In this document: piece after piece, positions 56,229 through 64,000 of the stretch
Layout of the letters: every line of letters begins with the position of its first letter
Numbering within the stretch: the stretch's first letter is position 1
Assembly (NCBI RefSeq): GCF_000577815.1
Contig: NZ_CBYM010000015.1
Location: forward strand, 20,151-84,150
Origin: Clostridium saudiense
Lineage (GTDB): Bacteria > Bacillota > Clostridia > Clostridiales > Clostridiaceae
DNA: 64,000 nucleotides
Direction: 5' to 3'
Notes under the pieces: generated by a model
Databases searched by the model: none
Told to the model about the DNA's origin: nothing
What the model saw: the letters and a program-made list of their open reading frames with translations, nothing else
Translations under genes and position numbers: made by a program

Positions 56229-56753
56229 TTAATCCATAATCTCTTCTTTTCCATTATGAATACTTATCATTTCAAACACACCTTCAATAATCAATTCAAA
56301 TCCTAATATTAATATATGCTCTGTTGCCTTTCCTAATGGATCAAAAATCAATAAAATTGATAATGTAAATTCAATTATTGCTTTTATTAATGATAAAAAT
56401 CCACCCTTCCTTTTAGAAAAATAATATAATGCTTCATTTAAATAATTTGCTGATTTATTCAAACCTGATAATCCCCAAAAGATAACTACCACAACTAATG
56501 CATTCTCTCTTTGAATAAGTATAGCTATAGCAACTGCTATTATTACAATCGATCTTTCTAATTTTTTCTCTTCTAAACTTGCATAGTCCTTTTCCTTAAT
56601 TCCCTCTATCATTTTTATAGTTCCTTTTATAAGCAATACTATAGCACAAATACTCGGTAACCATCCAATCATTTCTTCATGATAAATAATACAAATGATA
56701 CCATTTATAATTATTAATATCGTTGATATATAATCCCAAATTTGTTTTTTCAT
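56229..56753 (-). CDS. HdeD/DUF308-like membrane protein
   Basis: 174 aa with five or six hydrophobic helices arranged in two similar halves (IICIIYHEEMIGWLPSICAIV and LSILLIFDPLGKATEHILIL). This pattern fits the DUF308/HdeD acid-stress family, but the match is by layout only. ATG at 56753 (MKKQIWDYI) is chosen, about 10 nt after GGAAGG. It is a single gene. Confidence 0.65.
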   Translation of the reverse strand: MKKQIWDYISTILIIINGIICIIYHEEMIGWLPSICAIVLLIKGTIKMIEGIKEKDYASLEEKKLERSIVIIAVAIAILIQRENALVVVVIFWGLSGLNKSANYLNEALYYFSKRKGGFLSLIKAIIEFTLSILLIFDPLGKATEHILILGFELIIEGVFEMISIHNGKEEIMD

Positions 56754-56873
56754 ATTATCTCTACCTTCCAATCTAATTAATTAATAATTATACATAAGTT
56801 TACCAAAATATATTATTTTTTCAAAGCAATATTAATTAGTATATATTTAATTTACCCTATTTATCTTTTTATA

Positions 56874-56907
56874 TAAAAAACCACATAGGTATATTCCCTA
56901 CATGGTT
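56874..56907 (-). terminator. Terminator of the siderophore uptake operon
   Basis: An 11-position stem (56879-56889 with 56897-56907), complete on the minus strand with two G-U pairs, is followed by six T. Confidence 0.85.
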
Positions 56908-56919
56908 TATTTATAAAAT

Positions 56920-58194
56920 TTAAGTTTCTTTTAAACCTCTTACGTTCCTCTTAATAAATAGCATAAGCCCTATATTAAATATTGCAGAAACTAATAATAT
57001 AACTCCTATTGGTATTCCCATATCTATAACTTGTCCAAATAATAACTGACCTGGTGCAACACTTATAGTTGCTACTGCCGTTGAAAATGCAGATACTCGT
57101 CCAAGCATTTCTCCCGGTACTTGCTTTTGTATAAATGTTAAAGTTAATACATTTGATAATGATAAAGATAACATTATTGCAAGTCCACCAATTGCAAATA
57201 TTCCAGCTAAAGCATAATTATTTAACTTTATAAATCCTAAAGTCGACATTACAATAACTCCTGCTATCATTGGGAAATATGTGTAATGTACCTTTTTCAT
57301 AGAAAACATATTAGGTTTTACACTAATCCAAAATCCGCCTAATATCATTCCTAAAACACAAACACCTTCTACTAGCCCGTATATTTCTGAAGAAAGTCCT
57401 AAGAACACATTTATAAAATATGGTGCAACTATTGATAATATTGGAACTAAGAAAATATTACATAAAGCATAAGATGCTATAATTCCAAGTACAATTTTCT
57501 TTTCATTTTTTAAGTAAATAAAACTTTCTTTCATATCTGCGAAAGACTTTTTAATAAAGTTCATAGATAATATTTTTTCTTCATCCTTTGATACAGCTAT
57601 CTCATTATCAGTAACTATATTTGTCTTTACTACATCTGGAATATCTAAGAACATTTCCATTATTGCAGAAATTAAAAAGCTTACTGCATTTATTATTACA
57701 ATTATTTTTATACCTAAAAATCCATAAAGTAATCCTGCAAGTATTGGTCCTGCAAAGTTAACAATAGATCCAACTTGATTTATTATTCCATTTGCAGAAG
57801 TCAGCCTTTCTTCCTCTACTATTTGTGGTATTGAAGATGTTACTGCTGGTCCATATAAAGTGGCACATATCGATAACATAAACATAACAGTTCCAACTAT
57901 TAATGCACTATCATTTCCTCTAAGTAATATGAATGCATAACTTCCAATTAATATGAAGCAAAATAAATCTAGCCATACCATTATCTTTTTTCTATTTATA
58001 TTATCAGATAACCTACCTGAAATTGGTGCAAAGACTATATAAGGTATAGTAGATATTGCTAATATTGTTGAAAAGGTAGCTGTACTCCCTGTAAACTCCA
58101 ACAAATATAGTGACATACTAAATCTTTGAATTGCATTTCCAAATAAAGAAATAATCTGTCCTATAACTATTATTATAAAATTCTTATTTTTCAT
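56920..58194 (-). CDS. MFS transporter, siderophore-exporter (EntS) type
   Basis: 424 aa with 12 membrane helices. LSDNINRKKIMVWLDL is an MFS motif A variant, and the start IVIGQIISLFGNAIQRFSMSLYL and VPGEMLGRVSAFSTAVA fit the MFS_3/EntS-like group of multidrug and siderophore exporters. It overlaps the ABC ATPase gene by 11 nt and is the last gene of the Fur-type operon. It may return the iron-free siderophore outside or act in release of iron after uptake; no siderophore synthesis genes are in the window. Confidence 0.87.
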   Translation of the reverse strand: MKNKNFIIIVIGQIISLFGNAIQRFSMSLYLLEFTGSTATFSTILAISTIPYIVFAPISGRLSDNINRKKIMVWLDLFCFILIGSYAFILLRGNDSALIVGTVMFMLSICATLYGPAVTSSIPQIVEEERLTSANGIINQVGSIVNFAGPILAGLLYGFLGIKIIVIINAVSFLISAIMEMFLDIPDVVKTNIVTDNEIAVSKDEEKILSMNFIKKSFADMKESFIYLKNEKKIVLGIIASYALCNIFLVPILSIVAPYFINVFLGLSSEIYGLVEGVCVLGMILGGFWISVKPNMFSMKKVHYTYFPMIAGVIVMSTLGFIKLNNYALAGIFAIGGLAIMLSLSLSNVLTLTFIQKQVPGEMLGRVSAFSTAVATISVAPGQLLFGQVIDMGIPIGVILLVSAIFNIGLMLFIKRNVRGLKET

Positions 58195-58984
58195 TTATCC
58201 CCCTGAATAAGTCATATTCCATACATATTGGATACTTACCATCTTCACTTATTGTAAGGTTCGCATCTATTCCATATATAGTGTTTAAGTTTTCTTTATT
58301 AATTACATCTAACGGTCTTCCCTCACAAATAATCTTTCCTTTTTTAAGACCAATAATATTATCTGCAAACCTACAAGCATTATTAAGCTCATGAAGAACT
58401 ATAACTACTGTTATCTTCTTTTCTTTATTAAGTTTTTGAAGCACTTCTAACACTTCAAGTTGATAAGACATATCTAAGTAAGTTGTTGGCTCATCAAGCA
58501 TTATTATTTCAGTTTCTTGAGCTAACGTCATAGCAATCCACGCTCTTTGTCTTTGCCCTCCAGATAAGTTTTCAACTCCTCTATCAGCAAATTCACTAAG
58601 ACCTGTTTCTTCTATTGCCCAATCAATAAGTTCCTTATCATGACTAGTAAGTCCACCAATCATTTTTTGATGAGGAAATCTACCAAAAGCAACAAGTTCT
58701 CTTACTGTAAGTCCATCTGGACAAACTGGTCCTTGAGGTAAGAATGCAACTTCTTTTGCTATATTCTTTTCTTTTACCTTTTTTATATTTTTATTATTAA
58801 TGAAGATATCACCACTTTTAGGCTTATTAATTCTTGCTATAGTCTTAAGTAAAGTTGATTTACCGCATCCATTTGCTCCAATTATTATGCTTATTTTTCC
58901 CTTTGGTATTGATAAACTCATATCTTCAATTATAGTATTATTTTCATATGCCACGCTTAAATTCTTTACACTAATAGCTTCCAT
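58184..58984 (-). CDS. Iron-siderophore ABC transporter, ATP-binding protein (FecE/FhuC type)
   Basis: 266 aa. Walker A IGANGCGKSTLLKTIARI, signature ENLSGGQRQRAWIAMTLAQ, Walker B IIMLDEPTTYLDMSYQ and the switch His in VIVLHELNNACRFA are all intact. The short form and FAQ-like Q-loop region (VAFLPQGPVCPDGLTV) are typical of siderophore importers. It starts 2 nt after the permease stop. Confidence 0.95.
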   Translation of the reverse strand: MEAISVKNLSVAYENNTIIEDMSLSIPKGKISIIIGANGCGKSTLLKTIARINKPKSGDIFINNKNIKKVKEKNIAKEVAFLPQGPVCPDGLTVRELVAFGRFPHQKMIGGLTSHDKELIDWAIEETGLSEFADRGVENLSGGQRQRAWIAMTLAQETEIIMLDEPTTYLDMSYQLEVLEVLQKLNKEKKITVVIVLHELNNACRFADNIIGLKKGKIICEGRPLDVINKENLNTIYGIDANLTISEDGKYPICMEYDLFRGINEK

Positions 58985-58986
58985 AA

Positions 58987-59994
58987 TTATTTCTCCTTCA
59001 TCATTAAATAAATAAAATATGGTACTCCAAATATTGATACTGTTATTCCTACTGGAATTTCAATTGGAGAGAATAAATTTCTTGAAACTGCATCTGCAAG
59101 AATAACTATAATAATACTTATCATTGCTGAAACTGTAATAAACTTTTTATGATAAGGTCCAACTAACTTTCTTGCAATATGAGGAGATATAAGTCCTAAA
59201 AATCCTATATTACCTGCAAAAGCTGTTGCTGTCCCTGCCAAAATCACTGCAAAAGTTAAGAATTTTTTTCTTTCCTTTTCTAAATTTAAACCTAATGATA
59301 TAGCAAGTTCATCTGAAAGATTTAAAACATCTAACTTTTTATGATTTAATAAAACTACTATAAACATTATTGCTACTATTGGGATTATTACCTTTGCATA
59401 GCTCCATCCTGATCCCCAAAGGCTTCCCGATGTCCAAACTAATACTCTATTATAGTCTCCAACACCACCTCTAAAAGTAAAGAATGTTATAAATGCATTA
59501 AGACCGGCATTTAATCCAATACCAATTAATAAAAGTCTTTTTGGTTTTATTCCCTTTCTACTAGACATCATATATATTATGAATGCCGTAACTGCTGCAC
59601 CTATTATAGCCATAGCTGGTAGTACAAATATTGATAATTGTCCAAGCTCACTATAATATGCTCCAGTTGAATATGTAATAAATAATACTGCTGCAACTGC
59701 TGCCCCAGCATTTATCCCTATTATTCCTGTATCTGCTAAATCATTTTTAGTTACAGTTTGAAGAATTGCTCCTGCTGTTGATAATGCAACTGCTACAAAC
59801 ATACCAACTAAAAGTCTTGGAAGTCTAATAGTTAATATTGCTGTATTTTGAAGCTTAGTCCCATTTCCTAAAAGAGTATTTATAACTTCTGAAGGTGAAA
59901 TCTTATATGTTCCCCAACATAATGTAACCATAAAAGAGACTACTAATAAGACAAGTAAAATTGCTATAACTAATTTAAAATTTTTCTTATTCAT
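58987..59994 (-). CDS. Iron-siderophore ABC permease (FecCD family), second subunit
   Basis: 335 aa with about nine or ten membrane helices. PRLLVGMFVAVALSTAGAILQTVTKNDLADTGIIGINAGA is read in parts as the FecCD N-terminal block, and GNIGFLGLISPHIARKLVG as the C-terminal ATPase-contact block. Its ATG shares one base with the stop of the other permease (TAATG). It forms a heterodimer with the product of 59994-60986. Confidence 0.94.
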   Translation of the reverse strand: MNKKNFKLVIAILLVLLVVSFMVTLCWGTYKISPSEVINTLLGNGTKLQNTAILTIRLPRLLVGMFVAVALSTAGAILQTVTKNDLADTGIIGINAGAAVAAVLFITYSTGAYYSELGQLSIFVLPAMAIIGAAVTAFIIYMMSSRKGIKPKRLLLIGIGLNAGLNAFITFFTFRGGVGDYNRVLVWTSGSLWGSGWSYAKVIIPIVAIMFIVVLLNHKKLDVLNLSDELAISLGLNLEKERKKFLTFAVILAGTATAFAGNIGFLGLISPHIARKLVGPYHKKFITVSAMISIIIVILADAVSRNLFSPIEIPVGITVSIFGVPYFIYLMMKEK

Positions 59995-60986
59995 TATCCT
60001 CTCTCCTTTCTAGCTACTGATATAAAGAATGGTATTCCTATTAATGCTGTAAATACTCCAATTGGTGTTTCATAAGGATTAAATATCATTCTTGCTGCAA
60101 CATCTGCAAATGTTAAAAGAACTGCTCCAAGTAAAAATGAACATGGAATATTTCTTCTATAATCTTCACCTAATAATTTTCTAACTATTTGAGGTACTAT
60201 TAACCCTACAAATGCTATATTTTTACCTACTGCAACTGCCGCTGCACACATTGGTATCATAACCATAAGGGTTACGAATCTTATTTTTTCTGGATTTTCT
60301 CCAAGTCCAATTGCAACGTCATCACCTAAATTTAATATGTTTATCTTTGGTGATAAAAATACTGCTATAATAAGTCCTATAACTCCTACTACAAAAATTA
60401 ATTTGAAATCTGCCCAACTTGCATTTCTAAAACCTCCAGATACCCAAAATCCTATCATTTGAGATTGATTTGATAAAAGACCAATTACTGTAGTTAAAGA
60501 AATGAAAAATGTACTCATAGCTGTTCCTGCTAAAAGTATCTTTGCAATTGAGTTATTATTTGCTTTTTTCGATATAAATCCTAAAACTATAATTCCCGTT
60601 ATTAATGCTCCTATAAAAGAAGCTATCATTACATTTCGAGTAGTTATTCCTATTCCTGCTGCATAAAAAATAGCTATTACTAAAGTTGCTCCTTGGCTTA
60701 TACCTAAGATAGATGGTTCAGCTATTGGATTTCTAGTAACACCTTGAATCATTGCCCCTGTTACTCCTAATACCCCACCTGTAAATAATACAGCTAAAGC
60801 CCTTGGAATACGTACATCTCTAACTAACATAAGTTCTAATGTTTCATTATAATTAAATATACTATTCCAAATATCCTTAAACGTAATATGGACTGACCCT
60901 AGCCTAATGGCTAAAGTCAATCCTCCTATTAAGAGTAACAAACTACAAATTACAAATATTATTGTACGTTTATTACTTTGTTTCAT
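59994..60986 (-). CDS. Iron-siderophore ABC permease (FecCD family), first subunit
   Basis: 330 aa, polytopic. RIPRALAVLFTGGVLGVTGA and the motif NPIAEPSILGISQGA are FecCD hallmarks; KNIAFVGLIVPQIVRKLLG is the cytoplasmic coupling region. The start lies 14 nt inside the binding-protein gene, so translation is coupled. Confidence 0.94.
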   Translation of the reverse strand: MKQSNKRTIIFVICSLLLLIGGLTLAIRLGSVHITFKDIWNSIFNYNETLELMLVRDVRIPRALAVLFTGGVLGVTGAMIQGVTRNPIAEPSILGISQGATLVIAIFYAAGIGITTRNVMIASFIGALITGIIVLGFISKKANNNSIAKILLAGTAMSTFFISLTTVIGLLSNQSQMIGFWVSGGFRNASWADFKLIFVVGVIGLIIAVFLSPKINILNLGDDVAIGLGENPEKIRFVTLMVMIPMCAAAVAVGKNIAFVGLIVPQIVRKLLGEDYRRNIPCSFLLGAVLLTFADVAARMIFNPYETPIGVFTALIGIPFFISVARKERG

Positions 60987-61923
60987 TTAACATGTCACCT
61001 ATTTCATCTACTAATATTTCTCTTCCAATTGAGCTATATCCTTGGTTAAAGTATGGTGATGATTCTAATACTACTACATTACCATTTTTAACTGCAGGTA
61101 AGTTGTTCCAAATGCTATTTGCTTCTAATTGAGCTAAATCTTCATCCGTTGCAATTACGAATATATAATCAGATTGAATTGCTGCTAAACCTTCATAAGT
61201 TACAACTGGTAAGCTAATGTCTGTTTGTTCTGGCATTCCTGCTGGTTTAGCTAATCCCATATCGTTATATAATACATCACCAAATCCTGCACCATCAAAT
61301 ATGAAGAATTGTCCACCACTTGCTAAGAATGAAAGATAAGTTGTGTCTTCACCATATTCAGCTTTGATTTTATCTCCAGCTTCTTTAGCTTTATTTTCGT
61401 AATTAGCTATCCATTCATTAGCAACATCTTCTTTATTAAATACTTTTGCTAAAGTTCTAACATCATCTTTCCAATTTAAAGCTTCTAATTGAATCATAAC
61501 TGTTGGAGCAATTTCACTTAATGCATCATACATTTTTTCTTGAACTGTTGATATAACTATTAAATCTGGATTTAAGTTCATAACCGCTTCTACATCCATA
61601 GTATCTTGCATGCTATATCCTAAAATTTCAGCACCTTTTAATGTTTCTTCTAAATATGAAGGGAATTTAGTGTAATCATAAGCATCACTATTTGCAGTAC
61701 CTACAACATCATATCCTAAGATTGATAATATATCACTGTTCCCACTTAAATCTACTATTCTTTGTGGATCTGCTGGTATTTCAACATCTCCTCTTACATC
61801 TGTAACTGTTACAGTATTTTCAGTTGTTTTGTCTTCATTTGCTGTCCCGTTGCTAGCACATCCAACAAACATCATAGCTGTCATACAAGTTGCCACTATT
61901 GCTTTTAAAACTTTATTCTTCAT
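60973..61923 (-). CDS. Siderophore-binding lipoprotein of the ABC transporter
   Basis: 316 aa. A lipoprotein signal peptide ends at FVGC with the lipidated Cys at residue 22. The mature part is a class III periplasmic-binding fold: DVRGDVEIPADPQRIVDLS, ILGYDVVGTANS, VMNLNPDLIVIS and the C-terminal NQGYSSIGREILVDEI. It captures the ferric siderophore at the membrane surface; the exact ligand (catecholate or hydroxamate) cannot be read from sequence. It is the first gene of the operon, behind a Fur-type promoter and GGAGG. Confidence 0.93.
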   Translation of the reverse strand: MKNKVLKAIVATCMTAMMFVGCASNGTANEDKTTENTVTVTDVRGDVEIPADPQRIVDLSGNSDILSILGYDVVGTANSDAYDYTKFPSYLEETLKGAEILGYSMQDTMDVEAVMNLNPDLIVISTVQEKMYDALSEIAPTVMIQLEALNWKDDVRTLAKVFNKEDVANEWIANYENKAKEAGDKIKAEYGEDTTYLSFLASGGQFFIFDGAGFGDVLYNDMGLAKPAGMPEQTDISLPVVTYEGLAAIQSDYIFVIATDEDLAQLEANSIWNNLPAVKNGNVVVLESSPYFNQGYSSIGREILVDEIGDMLNETK

Positions 61924-61981
61924 TTTGTACCTCCATTTATTTTATAATTAACTTCTGTTTTTTCTCGTCGACTGTAAGTTG

Positions 61982-62010
61982 ATTGTATATGAGAGTCATT
62001 CTCATTTCAA
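61982..62010 (-). promoter_or_regulatory. Fur-controlled promoter of the siderophore operon
   Basis: On the minus strand TTGAAA (62010-62005), a 17-nt spacer and TACAAT (61987-61982). The spacer contains TGAGAATGACTCTCA (62004-61990), a good 7-1-7 Fur box. Iron-loaded Fur would sit on the promoter. Confidence 0.82.
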
Positions 62011-62198
62011 TCCTTACATCTAATTTAATAATTTTATCATCTATTATAATAATTTATTTTGTATTTAACTAAATTTATTTTATCCAAATTACTTATAAAT
62101 AATTTCTATAATCTATTAAACTAATTATTTATTTTTTATTGTAAATACTTATAATTATAATATATTTACTTTAATTATTATTAATATAGAGGTATATC

Positions 62199-63203
62199 AT
62201 GATTTCTAAAACAACAAAAGATTTTCAAGCTACCGTTTTAAATAAAATGACTTTTAAACCATATGAAACTAAAAATTATACTATATATAAAAATGAAAAT
62301 AATCCTGAACTTGGGCATTTTATTAAATATTCACGTGAAGAATATTATGACTTTGGCATAGGTGATTACACTATCCCTGCAGATTTTTCTATTTCTTTTG
62401 ATCATAATGAAGAAATAATGAGGTTTGGTACTGTTTATACTGGTGAAACTTCTTTTGAAATAGAAGATAATCCTGTTTCTTCTTTCACTCCATCCTCATT
62501 TTTTGTAGTGGAAAAAACAATTCAAGGGAAACAGTTTTGGAAGAAAGGTCAACACTTTCATGGAGCTGAAATAACAATTTACAAAAAATACTTTGATGAA
62601 GTAATCAGACCAAACTTCCCCAATACTTTAGACTTTGATAACTTTATTAGTAATTATACATATAGATATCTTCCACTTGAAATCTCTACGATTATTCAAA
62701 GACTAAGAAGTATGTCTGAAGTCAATGAACTTACCCCTATATATTTAGAAAGCAAAATTTTAGAATCTATAGCTTTACTTTCCAAGGAGTTGAATTCTTC
62801 ACCAGAAAATGTTTTTACTAATCAATTAAACTATGGAAAAATTAAGATAGGAAAAGATAGATATATTACATTAACTGCATCAGATGCACATGCAATACAA
62901 AAAGCTCATGATATATTAACGGAAGAAGCCTGTAATCCTCCCACTATAAAGGCTTTAAGTAAAATTGTATTTTTAAATGAACAAAAATTAAAGGCAGGAT
63001 TTTCTGCAAAATATCATATGTCTATTAGTGAATATACTAATTCTATTAGAATGACAATGGCAGAAAATTTATTATCTACAACTGAGTTAAGTATTGATGA
63101 AATCTCTAAACAACTTGGCTATAATTATAGTGGTAATTTCGTTAAAATGTTTAAAAAAACTCATGGTAAAACCCCTTTAGCATTTAGAAAACTTAAAATC
63201 TAA
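62199..63203 (+). CDS. AraC-family regulator, likely iron/siderophore-responsive
   Basis: 334 aa. A long N-terminal ligand domain (about 1-215) is followed by two helix-turn-helix motifs (about 225-330: TIKALSKIVFLNEQKLKAGF and SIDEISKQLGYNYSGNFVKMF, ending KTHGKTPLAFRK). This is the PchR-like layout. It diverges from the siderophore operon across 275 nt, which suggests it activates that operon when substrate is present. Its ribosome site is AGAGGT. Confidence 0.88.
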   Translation: MISKTTKDFQATVLNKMTFKPYETKNYTIYKNENNPELGHFIKYSREEYYDFGIGDYTIPADFSISFDHNEEIMRFGTVYTGETSFEIEDNPVSSFTPSSFFVVEKTIQGKQFWKKGQHFHGAEITIYKKYFDEVIRPNFPNTLDFDNFISNYTYRYLPLEISTIIQRLRSMSEVNELTPIYLESKILESIALLSKELNSSPENVFTNQLNYGKIKIGKDRYITLTASDAHAIQKAHDILTEEACNPPTIKALSKIVFLNEQKLKAGFSAKYHMSISEYTNSIRMTMAENLLSTTELSIDEISKQLGYNYSGNFVKMFKKTHGKTPLAFRKLKI

Positions 63204-63215
63204 TTATCTATTATA

Positions 63216-63268
63216 AAGCATATGATATGGGAAAATCTATATTATAGATTTTCCCATATCATATGCTT
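63216..63268. terminator. 25-bp perfect hairpin between the AraC and flavoprotein genes
   Basis: 63216-63240 pairs perfectly with 63244-63268 around a 3-nt loop. The right arm contains the last ten codons and the stop of the minus-strand flavoprotein gene. A modest T tract follows on the plus strand, so it probably ends the AraC transcript; on the minus strand the tail is weaker. Confidence 0.75.
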
Positions 63269-63776
63269 CTTTTATTACATCTTTTCCTTTTAAAAAGTCT
63301 TTTTCAATTGCCCCACAGCCATAGATTATCCCCCTTAACTCAATGTTTTCAAAACAATCAATGTATTTTTCAAAAGATTCTACAATTGTATTCATATAAT
63401 TTTTAGTAGGTGCTGCTCCACTTATAATAAGATAAGCTTCCTTATCTTTTATACTTTCTAACTTAGCATAAGTTCTGTCCATAATTGCTTTCATTTGTGC
63501 ATTAAAGCTATAAAAGTATACTGGTGATGCAAAAACTATTATATTTGAGCTTATTATTTTATCTAAAATTTCCGTCATATCATCCTTATGAATACATATT
63601 CCTTTATTTAATTTGCAAGCTCTACAACCTAAACAGTAATTAATATTTTTATTATTTACTAATATTTTTTCTACATAATTTCCTGATTCCTTAGCTCCAT
63701 TAATAAATTCATCACATAATACATTTGTACTACCATCATTTCTCCCAGACAAAAATACTAATATTCTTTTCCCCAT
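63237..63776 (-). CDS. NADPH-dependent FMN reductase-family flavoprotein
   Basis: 179 aa. LVFLSGRNDGSTNVLCDEF is the flavodoxin-like FMN phosphate loop; ASPVYFYSFNAQMKAIMDR is the family's second signature. CLGCRACKLNKGICIHKDDM has three or four Cys of the type seen in iron-sulfur flavoproteins of anaerobes. It may reduce quinones, or ferric iron brought in by the neighbouring importer; this is inference. The start follows AGGAGAG with long spacing. Confidence 0.85.
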   Translation of the reverse strand: MGKRILVFLSGRNDGSTNVLCDEFINGAKESGNYVEKILVNNKNINYCLGCRACKLNKGICIHKDDMTEILDKIISSNIIVFASPVYFYSFNAQMKAIMDRTYAKLESIKDKEAYLIISGAAPTKNYMNTIVESFEKYIDCFENIELRGIIYGCGAIEKDFLKGKDVIKEAYDMGKSII

Positions 63777-64000
63777 AATCTTTATACTCTCCTATTATTT
63801 TCGCTAACATTTAACTTATTATCCTTAGTCTACCACTTAAAGTGCACTCCAAGGCAAGATTTAATTCCATAATTGATATATTTATTTCATATATTTTTTA
63901 TTAAATTAATTATTATTGATATATCCTTTTCAATATTCCATTCCTATATTAATTTCATAGTAAAACCCTTGTATAATTAAGAAAAAAGAATCTGTTAAGC
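63777..64000. other. Right-edge gene-free DNA
   Basis: No open reading frame is seen in the last 224 nt. TTGTATAAT at about 63971-63979 on the plus strand may be the -10 region of a gene that starts beyond the window. Confidence 0.35.

Overview
The window is low-GC, AT-rich Firmicute DNA. Compact operons, strong GGAGG-type ribosome sites, GTG/TTG starts, a cysteine T-box, and prkA-yhbH-spoVR and rubrerythrin genes all point to an anaerobic, spore-forming Clostridium (sensu stricto type). The species cannot be fixed from this window. Most genes between 1 and 42,000 are on the minus strand. No rRNA, CRISPR array, prophage or intact insertion sequence was seen.

Layout. 1-12,170: the N-terminal part of a GH36 alpha-galactosidase; a DegV protein; the glycolytic set cggR-gapA-pgk-tpiA plus a separately promoted gpmI, with an unrelated CHASE3-like membrane gene on the opposite strand between tpiA and gpmI; a second DegV; trmL; a HAD phosphatase. 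12,359-19,800: a VanW-type cell-wall protein, a GH25 lysozyme, ddl, nth, plsC, queG. 19,197-21,106: cysE and cysK, the latter behind a T-box. 21,125-25,016: a soluble MgtE-like PRC/CBS protein behind a possible RNA switch, a polytopic membrane protein, a lipid kinase, pssA. 25,021-33,094: rubrerythrin, the prkA-yhbH-spoVR operon, recQ. 33,221-43,731: tRNA-Leu(UAA), an orphan sensor kinase, a PHP phosphoesterase, fba, a degenerate ThiM-like protein, sdaAB/sdaAA, a TGS/PRK-type nucleoside kinase, and a yetF-DUF4363 pair. 43,841-52,136: a complete acetyl-cycling arginine operon argGHCJBDF behind ArgR boxes. 52,135-63,776: a NdpA-type nucleoid protein, LysR/MFS divergent pair, and a Fur-controlled ferric-siderophore ABC operon (binding protein, two permeases, ATPase, MFS) facing an AraC regulator and a flavoprotein.

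How the parts work together. CggR has a two-repeat operator just downstream of its own promoter and should gate the lower glycolytic genes; fba and gpmI have their own promoters. The Cys T-box, ArgR boxes and Fur box tie cysteine synthesis, arginine synthesis and iron uptake to their own end products or metal.

The least explained material is non-coding. There are two large imperfect inverted repeats at 38,307-38,482 and 38,607-38,807; a 125-nt tandem array of small hairpins at 14,054-14,365; a dispersed two-hairpin intergenic repeat (four copies, with compensatory changes in the stems); a mutually exclusive hairpin pair over the MgtE-like ribosome site; a promoter-hairpin-SD arrangement ahead of trmL; and a possible pseudoknot in the gpmI leader. 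These are the best candidates for undescribed biology. None can be named from sequence reading alone.
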